Origin: Dryomyza anilis
Lineage: Eukaryota > Arthropoda > Insecta > Diptera > Dryomyzidae
Direction: 5' to 3'
Assembly (NCBI GenBank): GCA_951804985.1
Contig: OX638133.1
Coordinates: 51,198,791-51,262,790 of the forward strand
Length of the DNA stretch: 64,000 nucleotides
Positions 1 through 9,317 of this stretch are shown here, piece after piece. The position numbers and the translations under genes were made by a program. Each line of letters starts with the position of its first letter. Position 1 is the stretch's first letter. The notes beneath the pieces are model-generated. The model was given only the letters and a program-made list of their open reading frames with translations, made no database searches and was not told where the DNA came from.

Positions 1-839
1 GTGTCAGCCAAAAACTGCAAGTCGGACTTTCTTCAAAAGTCACGTACACCAAAATTGAGTGAATGTGAAAACTCACTAGAACATAGTGAGAATAGAATTT
101 AAGAATAGCTTGCTACGAAGGTATTGTTAATACCTTTCGTTGCAATTTAAAAGATTGTAGTTTAACCAACCTCAAGTGGAGTTTCTAAAATAGTAAAAGT
201 GTCTTTTAAATAGTAAATGTAATAAATAAGTATAAAGGAAATTATTCAACCATCTAGAATATACAACACAGGGACCCACATCAGCATAATGAAGAACAGT
301 GCACGTCACATTAGTCCCGAAATATATGATATTGAAGGCACTCAACAACGGCGTCTAATAGTGCAGCGTGTGGGTCATAAAAATTTCGCCAGTTCATCCT
401 CTGAACTACATACAATCTGCCGATTAAATGCCGATTTAAAAGGACGTCTGCATTCGCAGCATCAACATTTTTTTAGGTGCACACGCAATTTCAATTCACT
501 TGATCTATCGCTTCGATTAAATGTCTGCGGGATAGTGGACGTAGCGGTGTAAAAGTTAAATTTGTTAAATTAATTGCTCACTTACCTTAAAAAACGCTAA
601 TGTAAGGTAATTTTTGTTTTGCAAGTTCCTACAAAGTTTGTGTCAGTTTATTTTATTTTTGTTGTTGTTAATGAAAACGGAAGTTTTGCTTGCTTAAAAT
701 AAAAAAATGGAACAAGTTAGTTTCAAGATACTGGAGCCTGAGTGTAAATTGAGCTCTGGCGTTAGCTGGGCGGTATCGGTTTATGATAGAAAATTGTTTA
801 CGACCTGCTCTTGAAAAGAGTCCTGAGATGTTTTTTAAG
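1..839. other. unassigned AT-rich sequence
   Basis: No supported gene. A short open frame (289-552, plus strand, 87 codons) has a fairly mixed amino-acid composition but no motif I recognise and no splice or promoter context, so I do not call it. No repeat shared with the rest of the window was noticed here. Confidence 0.5.
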
Positions 840-1060
840 CATGATGGAGCCAGTGCCCATACTGCCCGAGACTCAATGGCACTTTTATGTCAAATTTTTT
901 AGCGTGTTCGCCAGATTTTCTTTGGGGTTATTTGATTGAGCGAGTATATGTGAAGAAGCCCTAGACAATCCTTGTCAGTTTGCTACAGCCAAAAATGCTC
1001 TAAAACGGGCCCGTCATTGCGAAGCAGAAAACGGAGGTCATTTGTGAAATTATTTTCCAT
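840..1060 (+). pseudogene. transposase relic, Tc1/mariner (IS630-like) type, 3' end
   Basis: Two short stretches in different frames resemble the catalytic core of IS630/Tc1-mariner transposases. At 840-899 the peptide starts HDGASAHTARDSMALL, like the conserved Q-D-G/N-A-x-x-H motif with the second catalytic Asp. At 911-961 PDFLWGYLIERVYVKKP is like the conserved D-F-x-L-W-G-x-L-K block. A frameshift lies between them and a TAG follows at 962. Upstream sequence (about 700-840) may be the rest of the gene but is too decayed to assign. It is an inactive remnant next to a (TA)n tract. The superfamily assignment rests on motif resemblance only. Confidence 0.55.
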
Positions 1061-1103
1061 ACTAAGTGTAAAAATATTTCCATTTTGTATATTTTATAAT
1101 CTG

Positions 1104-1118
<15 letters not shown>

Positions 1119-1189
<71 letters not shown>
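1119..1189. repeat. (TA)n microsatellite
   Basis: About 35 uninterrupted TA units preceded by an A-run. It sits exactly at the 5' edge of the RTE-like fragment. Open frames of alternating Ile/Tyr across it are artefacts. Confidence 0.97.
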
Positions 1190-1191
<2 letters not shown>

Positions 1192-1192
1192 C

Positions 1193-1415
1193 ATGTTGCT
1201 CGGGTACGTTGATGATATCGACATCATTGGGCACAGCGAACGAGCAGTCAGTGCAGCATTCTCCAGTTTAGAGAGGAAGTCGCGTCGAATGGGTCTTACG
1301 GTGATCGAGGAAAAGACGAAGTACCTGGTGTCAACAAACAAAGAGTCCCGGCGTCTTGGACAATACGTCACTATTGACAACCACAACTTCGATGTTGTGA
1401 AGGATTTCGTCTACC
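1193..1415 (+). pseudogene. RTE-like LINE fragment, reverse-transcriptase motif C region (part 1)
   Basis: Translates to a peptide closely matching the intact-frame segment at 51312-51540 of the larger LINE in this window. The active-site motif is GYVDDIDIIG here versus AYADDIDIIG there, so the catalytic box is already altered (YADD to YVDD). The match continues through the S-R-R-M-G-L segment and the V-K-D-F-V-Y-L segment, then stops at an inserted TA-flanked element (1418-2273). The same LINE copy resumes at 2276. It is a 5'-truncated, dead copy. Confidence 0.85.
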
Positions 1416-1417
1416 TA

Positions 1418-2273
1418 CACAGACAAAAAAATAATTCATAAATGGAATGAACGCCGTTAATTGAGACACCGTATATAAAATATGTGGAAAAAATCATTCT
1501 ATTTATGAAATATTCTTGGTATCTACGAATCGCACAATTTGAGCGAAATTGATATAATAAACGCGTTCATAATTGTTATGAATTACGTTCATTATGGCAT
1601 TCATATTCATTTTTTGACGCAAAGCAGCGCAGCCTCCACGTCACGTGCAATGCAGCCGAGCATAAGGGCGATACTGAAAAATAAAAAAGACAGTCAACAC
1701 AAATGTGTGACATGCAACTTTTGACCATTCCATAAATAGATATTTTTATTTTACTGACGCGTCATGACGCAGTGATTATTTTGACAACTCGTCGCGACGC
1801 GTCGATAGTCGATGATAGTATATACAATTCTTAGTTTTTATTGTTCGTATAAATTCGTAAAAAGAGACCGAATCGTTTCACTTGTTGTTTACAACTCCAA
1901 AGAAACTTGCGCCGCAGGTATTTAACATCGCTCAACAATAAACAGCAGCAATAGGAAGCAACAGCAAGAGTAGATATAAAATAAAATGTAAGTAGTTAAA
2001 AAAAATTAAAATAAAAAACTAATAAAAATAAAAAAATAATAATACAAGAAAATAAAAAAAATAGTTTTTATTTAATTTTTAAATAGTTAAATGTTCATAA
2101 ATATCATGAATTTTTTCGAAATATTATGAAAGCGTTCATCAATATTATAAACTTACTCACTACGGTTTTATGAACGATTCATATATTAGATGAATTTGGT
2201 CATTTGTTGGAGTAATGAAAAATTCATAAAAATGATGAACAAATTTATAAATAGTATGAACTTTTTTTCTGTG
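1418..2273. mobile_element. inverted-repeat DNA element (MITE-like) inserted in the LINE fragment
   Basis: The insert begins CACAGACAAAAAAATA and ends TTTTTTTCTGTG, and is flanked on both sides by TA (1416-1417 and 2274-2275), as expected for a TA target duplication. Removing it rejoins the LINE reading CTA-GGA. The ends form a long imperfect inverted repeat dominated by TTCATAA/TTATGAA-like words, extending well over 150 bp inward. No transposase frame is visible in the 856 bp. A related, truncated copy in the opposite orientation lies at about 61044-61340. TA flanks fit the Tc1/mariner superfamily, but the family is not identified. Confidence 0.75.
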
Positions 2274-2275
2274 TA

Positions 2276-2840
2276 GGACAATGTCAGCCTGGAGATTAGC
2301 CAACAGGTGTTACTTTGGGCTCAGTAGGCAATTGAGGAGCAGAGCCCTCTCTCGACGGACAAAAATTACAATAAGACGCTCATCATGCCAGTCCTCCTCT
2401 ATGACGCTGAGGCATGGACGCTTGCCAACACCGATGAGCGAGCTTTAAGAGCGTTCGAGAGAAAGATTCTACGGAAAATCTATTGCCCGATATGCGTTGA
2501 AAACGAGTACAGAATCAGATGGAACGGTCAGCTGTATGAGCTCTACGCCGACATGGACATAGTCAGGCGCACTAAGATCCAGCGCCTACGCTGGCTTGGA
2601 CATGTCGAGCGTATGGATGAAAGCGCTCCAGCAAAAATTCAATATTCAATTCTATACTAAGTGGTGGTCAACGTAGGAGAGGGCGTCCGAATCTCCGGTG
2701 GAGCGACCAAGTGCGAGACAACCTGACAACACTTGGAGTGCAAAATTGACGCCAGCGCGCGCAATGCAGAAGCGACTGGCGAGGGGTAATTGCTGTGGCC
2801 AAAACCCATCAAGGGTTGTAATGGCCAAATAAGTAAGTAC
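2276..2840 (+). pseudogene. RTE-like LINE fragment, C-terminal end and 3' tail (part 2)
   Basis: Continues the copy interrupted at 1416. The region 2385-2660 encodes the post-RT segment with L-R-W-L-G-H-V-E-R-M-D-E, matching 51690-51930 of the larger copy. About 20 bp of the expected sequence is missing just after the insertion point, and a frameshift occurs near 2640. The fragment ends with AAATAAGTAAGTA (2826-2838), the same AAGT-repeat 3' tail as the larger LINE. Short-repeat tails rather than poly(A) are known for RTE-type LINEs. Confidence 0.85.
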
Positions 2841-2846
2841 AGGCTA

Positions 2847-3170
2847 TTGTAGCGTCGGTAGCTCGTATGATGAGTACCTTGGACTACGAGCGAAAAATCG
2901 CTAGTGCGTTCGACTACGAGCCGAAAGGTCCGCGGTTCGATCCCCAACATCTTTTTCTGCCAACATCTTTTTCATAGAAAACATTTTTCTATGCGACGTT
3001 ACCTCTCGTCAGTAAATGGCAAACATTGCCTATGAAAGGCTCTCACCGGATTCGGTACTAAACTGTAGTTCCCACTAATTTGAGTACAAATGTAACACGC
3101 ACATCTCAAATGGTGAGAGAGCTCGGCCGAAGTTCTATTCAGGACTGTAGCGCCAAACTATTATTATTAA
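2847..3170 (+). mobile_element. tRNA-derived SINE, full-length copy
   Basis: The head resembles a tRNA gene, with a degenerate A box (GTAGCTCGTATGATGAG) and a good B box GGTTCGATCCC (about 2933-2943). A body of about 200 bp follows, ending in an (ATT)n-like tail at 3158-3170. The copy is flanked by the direct repeat AGGCTA (2841-2846 and 3171-3176), which supports retroposition. Two more copies are in this window, at 57487-57791 (minus, full length) and 53155-53291 (minus, 5'-truncated). The body includes the shared segment GAGAGAGCTCGGCCGAAGTT near 3114-3133. It is inserted directly behind the 3' tail of the LINE fragment. It is non-coding and depends on an unidentified LINE. Confidence 0.85.
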
Positions 3171-3176
3171 AGGCTA

Positions 3177-4065
3177 CGTAAAACAACGGCAATTTGAATT
3201 TATGTGACAATGCAAATTTTGAATGAGTTTTTATTTTTTTTTTGCATTTCAGATTCTTTTAAATCCATCAAACTCGTAATTGTTATAGTCATAGTACCAC
3301 CCTTATTTGATTTTACTTATCTGCAGTTTGTTGCTGTTTAACAATTCAAGCTATACGAAATTCAATTACTAAGATTTCATAAAAGGTCGTTCATGACAAT
3401 AACTTTACGAGATACGAGAGATACAAACATACGAGATGAAATGTGTACCCCTATTATTTATTTCTGTTAAAAAATTTTTTTTTTTCTTAATCGCTTGATA
3501 GAAAAATTACTTTGAAGAAGTTTTTATGTTACTCTATATATACAATGGTGGCATACAAAAATATGAACGATCATGTTTTTATTTTTTATTTTATTCTTTT
3601 TTAAAATATGTTTATTAAAGTGCGTATTATATACATATGTATATTAATATTGATAGTTATGACTATGTTCTACAAAACCATAAATGAAATAATCATAACA
3701 TTTTTGTTGTACTTTTTTTCACATGAATGATTTCTAAAACCATAACCAAAATAAGCATATGCAAGCAAAAGTTTTCTCAACATTCAACTGTTTCATAATA
3801 TTATTATTTATTAATTTCATTGCATTTTTATTTTTAATATTTACTCATCGATAACAAATATATATTCGAATATATTATATATTTGAAAAATCACATTTTA
3901 ATTAATAATGTTTTTGACAATAAATAACAAAAGCTTAAATATAATTTTATAATTTTAAAAATTATTTGAATATTTGAAATTTTAAGAAATATTAAAACTT
4001 TGAATGTACAAATTTTAATTTAAGTTTTTTTTTTTTAATGAGAAGCTGTTTTTCATTATTCTAAA
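3177..4065. other. AT-rich stretch without recognised features
   Basis: Homopolymer and AT-rich sequence; no open frame, tandem repeat or element end was found. Confidence 0.6.
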
Positions 4066-4293
4066 ATATTGATACAAAAATTCAGTCTACGGAAAACTGT
4101 TCTACAAGTTCGTATCTCTGGATTGTGTACAAAATAAAAACAAACTTATGTTTGGTTTAAATTATAACAATTAACTTTAATAATTCACTTTAATAAACAA
4201 CTTTACTAATAACAAATTTTAACAACTGCTGCATGTCCACAATTTAACTTGACATTTATCACACGAGATGCACTCGACCACTTTACAATCACT

Positions 4294-4330
4294 ACTGAAG
4301 TACTGTACCTCAGATGCGGTCCCCTTTATA
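4294..4330 (-). promoter_or_regulatory. LTR core promoter: TATA box and initiator
   Basis: On the minus strand TATAAAGGGG (4330-4321) is followed about 34 bases downstream by TCAGT (4298-4294), an arthropod initiator-like sequence. The corresponding box in LTRs 2 and 3 reads TATATAAGG. Spacing fits a TATA/Inr promoter. The start site itself is inferred. Confidence 0.5.
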
Positions 4331-4383
4331 CTGCATGCATCAGTTCGACACGTTTCGACACGTTTCGACAAGCTTCGACTTGT

Positions 4384-4411
4384 TTCGAGAACCTTCTACT
4401 CGTTTCGTGAA
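4384..4411 (-). promoter_or_regulatory. heat-shock-element-like motif in LTR 1
   Basis: The plus strand reads TTCGAGAACCTTC (4384-4396), three perfect alternating nTTCn/nGAAn units at the 5-bp spacing bound by HSF trimers. TTCGTGAA follows at 4404-4411. It lies about 55-80 bp upstream of the TATA box in the transcription direction, as in heat-shock promoters. In LTRs 2 and 3 the first unit is mutated (TTTGAGAACCTTC), leaving two good units. Function is inferred. Confidence 0.45.
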
Positions 4412-4611
4412 TGACGCATGCTATTGGCATCTCATTAGCACTCATGTGTTTTAATGTGCAAATCTTCCATCTCTTTCTCGCACATTGCTCAGTACGCTGA
4501 ATAATCTTCCGTCTCTTTCTAACACATTGCTTAGTGCGGTGAATTGTCTTGCGTCTCATTCATTATTGGTGAATGCTTGCACAGTGGGGCAAATTACCTC
4601 TTTTCGTAACA

Positions 4612-4624
4612 CTGCCCTCCACCT
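4612..4624 (-). other. polypurine tract
   Basis: The minus strand reads AGGTGGAGGGCAG immediately before the TG of LTR 1, the expected position of the plus-strand primer. The same tract precedes LTR 2 at 6963-6975. Confidence 0.75.
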
Positions 4625-4697
4625 AAAACTGTTCGTCCCGAACAGATGTTAATCCTCTCTCTATATATACACACCAACCCTTCCAAATGTACTACTT

Positions 4698-6400
4698 TCA
4701 TTTTTCGTCAGATCTGCGATTTTCAAGTTCCCACACACGGTACAAACAACCATTTTGTAGCTTCAGGCTTAGCCACTGCGCCCAGTAAGCCCTGCTTATT
4801 GGACTGTTGGATGCTAACTCTTTCCATAATGGCTTTCTTTGTTGTTCCTTGAACGTCCTAATTTTTGCGAGGTCCTTCTTTTGATCATTTCGTATTTGCT
4901 CTAGACGCCATTGATCATCTGTCATGACATTCAACGAACGAATGTGAATTATGTTCCTCTTTTCTTCTTCCGTCGAGCATTCTCTGGATTCCATTTTACA
5001 CACTCGTGCCGACACAGTGCCTGAATTGCCATGATGTTCCCTGGCGTTATTTTGGCCATCCTCAGGTCTCTTTTCTGGTCGGTATCCCTTAGGTGATTGC
5101 ACAATTACACATTTACGTTTTGCACGACAGTCGCGTGCCATATGCCAATATTTTTCACAGTTGTAGCATTTACCTTTCAATTGGGTGTTTCTGTTGGCAG
5201 CGGATTTAACGCAGGCTCCCTCCTCATCAAGTATAAGTGTCTCCGTCGTTGATCGGCACAATGTAGTCGCAATTTCCTGAGTAAGCGCTGTGGTGACCGT
5301 TTTAATAAATGTCACATTCGGCATAGTCATTGCTGCCCGTTATGTCTCAGGATTCCGTATGCCATAAACGAACGCATTTATCTTGCACATTTCCATGAAA
5401 TCACAAGCTGAATCGGAATATGCCAAATATGCAAGTTTCTCAACATCCGCAGCATATTCCTGCAACGATTCGCCATTATTTTGCCTTCGGAACTTCAGCT
5501 GTATTCTGTAAATCGGTGTTATGTGGTCACTGCCATATTTTCGTTGCAATGCACCCATGACCGCTGAACAACTGTTTATGTCACTTTTTGGAACTGTCAG
5601 CAAAACTTCGGCTGCGCCTCCTTTCAGGGCCACAATAAGCGCTGCTACCATGTCTTCATTGTTCCATCGAGTACTTACAGCCGTGGTCTCAAATTGCAGT
5701 TTGAAAATGTTGAACGCTGTAGTTCCATCGTAAATCGGCCTCGTACCACTAACAAAATGCTGTGTGGGTCCATTTAACTGCAATATATTTTGAATTTTCT
5801 GTAGCTTTTTGTCGATTCCATGATATTTCTCATCAACGTTATTTTCCAATCTTTGAATATTATTGTCAACGCTCACTTCCATTTCATTTACATGAGCCTC
5901 AAGCTCCTTTACTTTGACATGGAGCGTATTCTAAACTTCCAAAAGTTGTTTCGAATGTTCCCGCATCTTTTCCTCCATTTTCATTTGATGTTTGGAATTC
6001 TCTAGAAGCTCTGCTTTGAGCTGATTGTAATTTTCTTGAAGTTCAGTTTTAAGTTGATTGGAATTTTCTAGAAGCTGTTTGGAATATTCTTGGAATTGTT
6101 TTGAATTTTCTAGAAATTTTTGATCTAATTTGTTGGAATTTTCATAAAGCTGTTGTTGTATTGCTCCGAGCAACTGGCTCATTTCAAAACTTTGGAACTA
6201 TACTTTTTGCTCCGTGTCCACACTTTTCGACACATTGGAGCTTCCACTTTAAACTCGTGCTCCGCGAGGTCAATGCCTTGGTTCTCTAATTCTTCCATTA
6301 GACGCTTTTGTAACTCTACTTTCGTACCTGTAGTTAAAAGATTATGAATCGCCAGCTCCTTCTTTATTTGATCGACTTTAAGTTAATTAAATTTAACCAT
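4698..6400 (-). pseudogene. gag with fused pol remnant, internal copy 1 (broken)
   Basis: The likely original start is the ATG at 6400-6398, just inside the primer site. Reading on: a SAP-like motif (about 6382-6272, L-K-V-D-Q-I-K-K-E-L then T-G-T-K-V-E-L-Q-K-R-L), a Gln/Asn/Leu-rich coiled-coil segment (6182-5934), a capsid-like region (5882-5343), and a CCHC zinc knuckle CYNCEKYWHMARDC. Straight after it comes a segment resembling the pre-integrase linker of pol (YWAQWLSLKLQNGCLYRVWE). Protease, RT and RNase H are absent. Breaks: a stop at 6385-6383, a frameshift near 6195, TAG at 5933-5931 and TAA at 5342-5340. The product could not be made as one protein. The family is a Ty3/gypsy-type Gag; the clade is not certain. 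Confidence 0.85.
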
Positions 6401-6410
6401 TTTTATCACA

Positions 6411-6428
6411 ATCCCACTTCTGACACCA
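6411..6428 (-). other. primer binding site, tRNA-Leu type (internal copy 1)
   Basis: The minus strand reads TGGTGTCAGAAGTGGGAT one base inside the LTR edge. Its complement, ending CCCACTTCTGACACCA, looks like the 3' end of a tRNA-Leu including CCA. A Leu primer is reported for some insect Ty3/gypsy lineages (mdg3/micropia group), but I do not assign the clade on this alone. Confidence 0.8.
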
Positions 6429-6429
6429 A

Positions 6430-6962
6430 TGTTACGAAAATTCAGTCTACGGAAAACTGTTCTACAAGTTCGCATCTCCGGATTGTGTACAAAATAATAA
6501 CAAACGTATGTTTGGTTTAAATTATAACAATTAACTTTATTTATTCACTTTTATAAACAACTTTAATAATAACAAATTCTAACAACTGCTGCATGTCCAC
6601 AATTTAACTTGTCATTTATCACACGAGGTGCACTCGACCACTTTACAATCACTACTGAAGTGTTGTACCTCAGATGCGGCTCCCTTATATACTGCATGCA
6701 TCAGTTCGACACGTTTCGACAAGCTTCGACTTGTTTTGAGAACCTTCTTTTAGTTTCGTGAAAGACGCATGCTATTGGCATCTCATTAGCACTCATGTGT
6801 TTTAATGTGCAGATCTTCCATCTCTTTCTCGCACATTGCTCAGTACGCTGAATAATCTTCCGTCTCTTTCTAACACATTGCTTAGTGCGGTGAATTGTCT
6901 TGCGTCTCATTCATTATTGGTGAATGCTTGCACAGTGGGGCAAATTACCTCTTTTCGTAACA
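6430..6962 (-). repeat. LTR 2 (middle, hybrid LTR)
   Basis: 533 bp with intact TGTTACG...CGTAACA ends. Its left part matches LTR 3 (for example G at 6812 in GCAGATCT, A in LTR 1) while its right part matches LTR 1 (CAGTACGCTGAATAATC at 6841 onward, where LTR 3 has CAATACGCTGAATGATC). The switch lies between 6812 and 6843. This is the expected product of unequal crossing-over between the two original LTRs. Confidence 0.9.
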
Positions 6963-7048
6963 CTGCCCTCCACCTAAAACTGTTCGTCCCGAACAGATGT
7001 TAATCCTCTCTCTATATATACACACCAACCCTTCCAAATGTACTACTT

Positions 7049-8751
7049 TCATTTTTCGTCAGATCTGCGATTTTCAAGTTCCCACACACGGTACAAACAA
7101 CCATTTTGTAGCTTCAGGCTTAGCCACTGCGCCCAGTAAGCCCTGCTTATTGGACTGTTGGATGCTAACTCTTTCCATAATGGCTTTCTTTGTTGTTCCT
7201 TGAACGTCCTAATTTTTGCGAGGTCCTTCTTTTGATCATTTCGTATTTGCTCTAGACGCCATTGATCATCTGTCATGACATTCAACGAACGAATGTGAAT
7301 TATGTTCCTCTTTTCTTCTTCCGTCGAGCATTCTCTGAATTCCATTTTACACACTCGTGCCGACACAGTGCCTGAATTGCCATGATGTTCCCTGGCGTTA
7401 TTTTGGCCATCCTCAGGTCTCTTTTCTGGTCGGTATCCCTTAGGTGATTGCACAATTACACATTTACGTTTTGCACGACAGTCGCGTGCCATATGCCAAT
7501 ATTTTTCACAGTTGTAGCATTTACCTTTCAATTGGGTGTTTCTGTTGGCAGCGGATTTAACGCAGGCTCCCTCCTCATCAAGTATAAGTGTCTCCGTCGT
7601 TGATCGGCACAATGTAGTCGCAATTTCCTGAGTAAGCGCTGTGGTGACCGTTTTAATAAATGTCACATTCGGCATAGTCATTGCTGCCCGTTATGTCTCA
7701 GGATTCCGTATGCCATAAACGAACGCATTTATCTTGCACATTTCCATGAAATCATAAGCTGAATCGGAATATGCCAAATATGCAAGTTTCTCAACATCCG
7801 CAGCATATTCCTGCAACGATTCGCCATTATTTTGCCTTCGGAACTTCAGCTGTATTCTGTAAATCGGTGTTATGTGGTCACTGCCATATTTTCGTTGCAA
7901 TGCACCCATGACCGCTGAACAACTGTTTATGTCACTTTTTGGAACTGTCAGCAAAACTTCGGCTGCGCCTCCTTTCAGGGCCACAATAAGCGCTGCTACC
8001 ATGTCTTCATTGTTCCATCGAGTACTTACAGCCGTGGTCTCAAATTGCAGTTTGAAAATGTTGAACGCTGTAGTTCCATCGTAAATCGGCCTCGTACCAC
8101 TAACAAAATGCTGTGTGGGTCCATTTAACTGCAATATATTTTGAATTTTCTGTAGCTTTTTGTCGATTCCATGATATTTCTCATCAACGTTATTTTCCAA
8201 TCTTTGAATATTATTGTCAACGCTCACTTCCATTTCATTTACATGAGCCTCAAGCTCCTTTACTTTGACATGGAGCGTATTCTAAACTTCCAAAAGTTGT
8301 TTCGAATGTTCCCGCATCTTTTCCTCCATTTTCATTTGATGTTTGGAATTCTCTAGAAGCTCTGCTTTGAGCTGATTGTAATTTTCTTGAAGTTCAGTTT
8401 TAAGTTGATTGGAATTTTCTAGAAGCTGTTTGGAATATTCTTGGAATTGTTTTGAATTTTCTAGAAATTTTTGATCTAATTTGTTGGAATTTTCATAAAG
8501 CTGTTGTTGTATTGCTCCGAGCAACTGGCTCATTTCAAAACTTTGGAACTATACTTTTTGCTCCGTGTCCACACTTTTCGACACATTGGAGCTTCCACTT
8601 TAAACTCGTGCTCCGCGAGGTCAATGCCTTGGTTCTCTAATTCTTCCATTAGACGCTTTTGTAACTCTACTTTCGTACCTGTAGTTAAAAGATTATGAAT
8701 CGCCAGCTCCTTCTTTATTTGATCGACTTTAAGTTAATTAAATTTAACCAT
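7049..8751 (-). pseudogene. gag with fused pol remnant, internal copy 2 (broken)
   Basis: Almost identical to copy 1 at an offset of 2351 bp, differing by only a few substitutions (for example one Ser/Phe change in the region after the zinc knuckle, near 7340). It has the same domain order: SAP-like motif (8733-8623), coiled coil, capsid-like region, CCHC knuckle, pre-integrase linker. All four breaks are shared with copy 1 (stop after five codons, frameshift near 8546, TAG at 8284-8282, TAA at 7693-7691). The element was therefore already defective before it was duplicated. Confidence 0.85.
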
Positions 8752-8761
8752 TTTTATCACA

Positions 8762-8779
8762 ATCCCACTTCTGACACCA
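8762..8779 (-). other. primer binding site, tRNA-Leu type (internal copy 2)
   Basis: Same 18 bases as at 6411-6428, one base from the start of LTR 3, which is the 5' LTR of the array. Confidence 0.8.
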
Positions 8780-8780
8780 A

Positions 8781-9313
8781 TGTTACGAAAATTCAGTCTA
8801 CGGAAAACTGTTCTACAAGTTCGCATCTCCGGATTGTGTACAAAATAATAACAAACGTATGTTTGGTTTAAATTATAACAATTAACTTTATTTATTCACT
8901 TTTATAAACAACTTTAATAATAACAAATTCTAACAACTGCTGCATGTCCACAATTTAACTTGTCATTTATCACACGAGGTGCACTCGACCACTTTACAAT
9001 CACTACTGAAGTGTTGTACCTCAGATGCGGCTCCCTTATATACTGCATGCATCAGTTCGACACGTTTCGACAAGCTTCGACTTGTTTTGAGAACCTTCTT
9101 TTAGTTTCGTGAAAGACGCATGCTATTGGCATCTCATTAGCACTCATGTGTTTTAATGTGCAGATCTTCCATCTCTTTCTCGCACATTGCTCAATACGCT
9201 GAATGATCTTCCGTCTCTTTCTAACACATTGCTTAGTGCGGTGAATTGTCTTTCGTCTCATTTATTATTGTTGAATGCTTGCACAGTGGGACAAATTACC
9301 TCTTTTCGTAACA
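8781..9313 (-). repeat. LTR 3 (5' LTR of the array)
   Basis: 533 bp with intact ends, followed by the ATAT target duplication at 9314-9317. It carries private substitutions near its right end (CAATACGCTGAATGATC and TTTCGTCTCATTTATTATTG) not found in LTRs 1 and 2. Confidence 0.9.
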
Positions 9314-9317
9314 ATAT

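Larger units (their letters stand above)
4070..4611 (-). repeat. LTR 1 (3' LTR of the array)
   Basis: 542 bp. It is the most divergent of the three LTRs, carrying one extra 11-bp unit in a short array of TTTCGACACG-like units (about 4348-4380) and scattered substitutions. The left terminus has lost the canonical TGTTACG. It contains the promoter-like elements listed separately. Confidence 0.9.
4070..9313 (-). mobile_element. tandem LTR-retrotransposon array (LTR-int-LTR-int-LTR)
   Basis: Three LTRs (4070-4611, 6430-6962, 8781-9313) enclose two nearly identical internal regions repeated with a 2351-bp period. The LTRs begin TGTTACGAAAA and end TTTTCGTAACA, an 11-bp perfect inversion (the outermost left end is decayed to TGATACAAAAA). 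A 4-bp target duplication ATAT (4066-4069 and 9314-9317) brackets the whole array, so one insertion was later expanded by LTR-LTR exchange. A tRNA-Leu-type primer site, a purine tract, gag and a scrap of pol mark it as a Metaviridae (Ty3/gypsy) element. The protease, RT and RNase H region is missing, so it is a non-autonomous deletion derivative. Confidence 0.92.

Noticed and set aside
289..552. 87-codon plus-strand frame as a gene
   Set aside because: No recognisable motif, no exon-intron context and no conservation evidence available.
5521..5733. Plus-strand frames over the gag relics (also 6101-6347, 7872-8084, 8452-8698)
   Set aside because: Shadows antisense to gag; no domain, and present in both copies only through duplication.
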